Of a DNA stretch of 59,589 bases, positions 58,526 to 59,589 are shown piece after piece. Below the pieces are notes generated by a model, which was not told the origin of the DNA, searched no databases, and saw nothing but the letters and a program-made list of their open reading frames with translations. Source of the stretch: Myxococcales bacterium (GTDB lineage Bacteria; Myxococcota_A; Polyangia; Fen-1088); the NCBI GenBank assembly GCA_003158455.1, contig PMJO01000051.1:5208-64796 (forward strand), written 5' to 3'. A program made the translations under genes and the position numbers. Within the stretch, counting starts at the first letter, position 1, and each line of letters begins with the position of its first letter.

Positions 58526-59589
58526 ATGGCGACGAACAGCAGGCGTGCATTGCTCCTTAGGACCGGCCAGGACCTGTCTCGGGGGCGACTCCCATGGCCC
58601 GTCCTCACGGCGGCCGTCGCCGTCGCGTCTGTACTCGGATGCCGCTCCGACGGGGGGGCATCATCGAGTAACGGCGCGGGCGGAACCCTCGACGCAGGCG
58701 GAGCGACGCATCCGGTTTCGACGAGTGGGACGACCGCGTCGGGCAGTGGCGGGATGACCGCAGCCGGCGGGGTGACGGGGCTCGGTGGCCGCGTCGGTAC
58801 CGGAGGCACGAGCGGCGCGGGCGGTACAACCGGGAGCGGGGGTGCAACGGGCACGGGCGGCGCAACCGGCAGAGGGGGAGCGACTGGTGCGGGCGGCGCA
58901 ACGGGTATGGGAGGAGCTACCGGCCGAGGCGGCGCAACCGGGAACGGCGGCGCAATGGGCACGGGAGGTGCAACGAGCGCGGGCGGCGCAACGGGCACGG
59001 GAGGTGCAGCGAGCACGGGCGGCGCAACGGGCACGGGCGGCAGCACCGGCGGGGTCGGGGCAACGGGCATGGGTGGAACTGTCGGCCGAGGCGGCGCAAC
59101 TGGGAACGGCGGCGCAACGGGCATGGGCGGCGCCGCCGGCAAAGGGGGCGCGAGCGCCGCGGGCGGGAGCACGGTGGCTTGCCCGTCCTCGTCTGCCTGC
59201 CTCGATTTCGCGAACCTGCAGCAAGAAATCGACGGGTTCGGCGCCGCTTCGGTCGGGCACGGGGCGCTCACCACGACGGAGCTCGACACGGCTTTCAAGA
59301 ACGACACTACTAACCAGCTAGGATTGTCGATCATTCGTGTCGAGGTCAGGGTGGAGGGGCAGAGCGCTTGGGGGACGGAGAAAGCCAACGCTTCGGGCGC
59401 CAAGGCGCGTGGGGCCAAGTACGCGATGGCGAGCCCCTGGACTCCTCCGGCATCGATGAAGACCAACAACAACACGGTCAGTGGCTCGCTGAACGCGGGC
59501 TCCTATGCGGACTATGCCGCGTATCTTAAGTCCTTCGCTGACTACATGGGCAGCGATGTGGACATCATCTCCTTGCAGAACGAGCCCAA
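58526..59589 (+). CDS. GH30-like glycoside hydrolase lipoprotein (3' end cut by window edge)
   Basis: At least 354 residues from the ATG at 58526 (AGAAGG eight bases before). Signal peptide with lipobox-like VLGC; Gly/Thr/Ala linker of about 170 residues made of GGATGxG units; then QEIDGFGAASVGHG, LSIIRVEVRVEG, KYAMASPWTPPASMKTNNNT and, at the very end, DIISLQNEPN. The order of these elements and the NEP acid/base Glu fit GH30 (glucuronoxylanase or beta-1,6-glucanase group). The nucleophile and the rest of the barrel lie outside the window. Confidence 0.85.
   Translation, partial: MATNSRRALLLRTGQDLSRGRLPWPVLTAAVAVASVLGCRSDGGASSSNGAGGTLDAGGATHPVSTSGTTASGSGGMTAAGGVTGLGGRVGTGGTSGAGGTTGSGGATGTGGATGRGGATGAGGATGMGGATGRGGATGNGGAMGTGGATSAGGATGTGGAASTGGATGTGGSTGGVGATGMGGTVGRGGATGNGGATGMGGAAGKGGASAAGGSTVACPSSSACLDFANLQQEIDGFGAASVGHGALTTTELDTAFKNDTTNQLGLSIIRVEVRVEGQSAWGTEKANASGAKARGAKYAMASPWTPPASMKTNNNTVSGSLNAGSYADYAAYLKSFADYMGSDVDIISLQNEP

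Noticed and set aside
58785-59180. Short repeated units resembling a CRISPR array
   Set aside because: The units are 9-18 bp, lack unique spacers and are in frame with the GH30-like protein's linker.

Overview
The window is GC-rich DNA from a member of the Myxococcota, probably Polyangia-like. Three things point there: the protein at 54175-55995 ends in a MYXO-CTERM-type sorting tail (GCSC, hydrophobic helix, RRRR); there is a serine/threonine kinase fused to a formylglycine-enzyme-like domain; and many lipoproteins carry long Gly/Ser/Thr linkers. Lineage is inferred from these hallmarks, not from a phylogeny.

Layout. 1-5624 is a conserved translation/RNA operon: infB (5' end cut by the window edge), ylxP/DUF503, rbfA, truB, rpsO, pnp. 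5625-8773 is a toxin-antitoxin island: a MazF-like pair followed by a coiled-coil membrane protein, a frameshifted PIN remnant, an intact Phd/PIN (VapC) pair with an apparently leaderless promoter, and a MntA/HepT pair. A 66-bp fragment of pnp is duplicated inside it. 8941-12371 (minus) encodes a lipoprotein and the receptor-like kinase. 12512-22180 is mixed accessory DNA: FkbM methyltransferase, APC permease, GH18 lipoprotein, pirin, an internally duplicated lipoprotein, and an operon of ECF sigma factor, membrane TPR protein and barrel-like protein. 22301-28932 holds a phosphodiesterase-like lipoprotein, a sulfide:quinone-oxidoreductase-like flavoprotein, a GH43-like lipoprotein, and a radical SAM/SPASM enzyme translationally coupled to two short paralogous lipoprotein-like peptides. 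29211-31668 is dut-argC-argB.

31682-46089 contains a membrane TPR protein, a sigma cassette (ECF sigma fused to a membrane-anchored domain, a secreted relative of that domain, a second ECF sigma, a serine beta-lactamase-like lipoprotein), a three-gene peptide exporter (HlyD adaptor, C39-peptidase ABC transporter, second ABC transporter) and a polytopic membrane protein. 46090-46910 is decayed DNA with gene fragments. 46911-49920 holds a spermidine-synthase-like protein, DUF763 and a Cys-rich lipoprotein. 49943-59589 is mostly secreted or surface-anchored proteins: parallel beta-helix, seven-repeat Kelch-like propeller, GH43-like MYXO-CTERM protein, HDOD protein, GH16 and a GH30-like enzyme that runs off the end.

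Best candidates for an undescribed system: (1) the radical SAM/SPASM enzyme with its two tandem paralogous peptides; (2) the sigma cassette in which a sigma factor's extracytoplasmic domain has a secreted twin in the next gene; (3) the HlyD/C39-ABC/ABC trio without a recognised local substrate. I saw no rRNA, tRNA, CRISPR array or intact insertion sequence, but without tools a tRNA could be missed.
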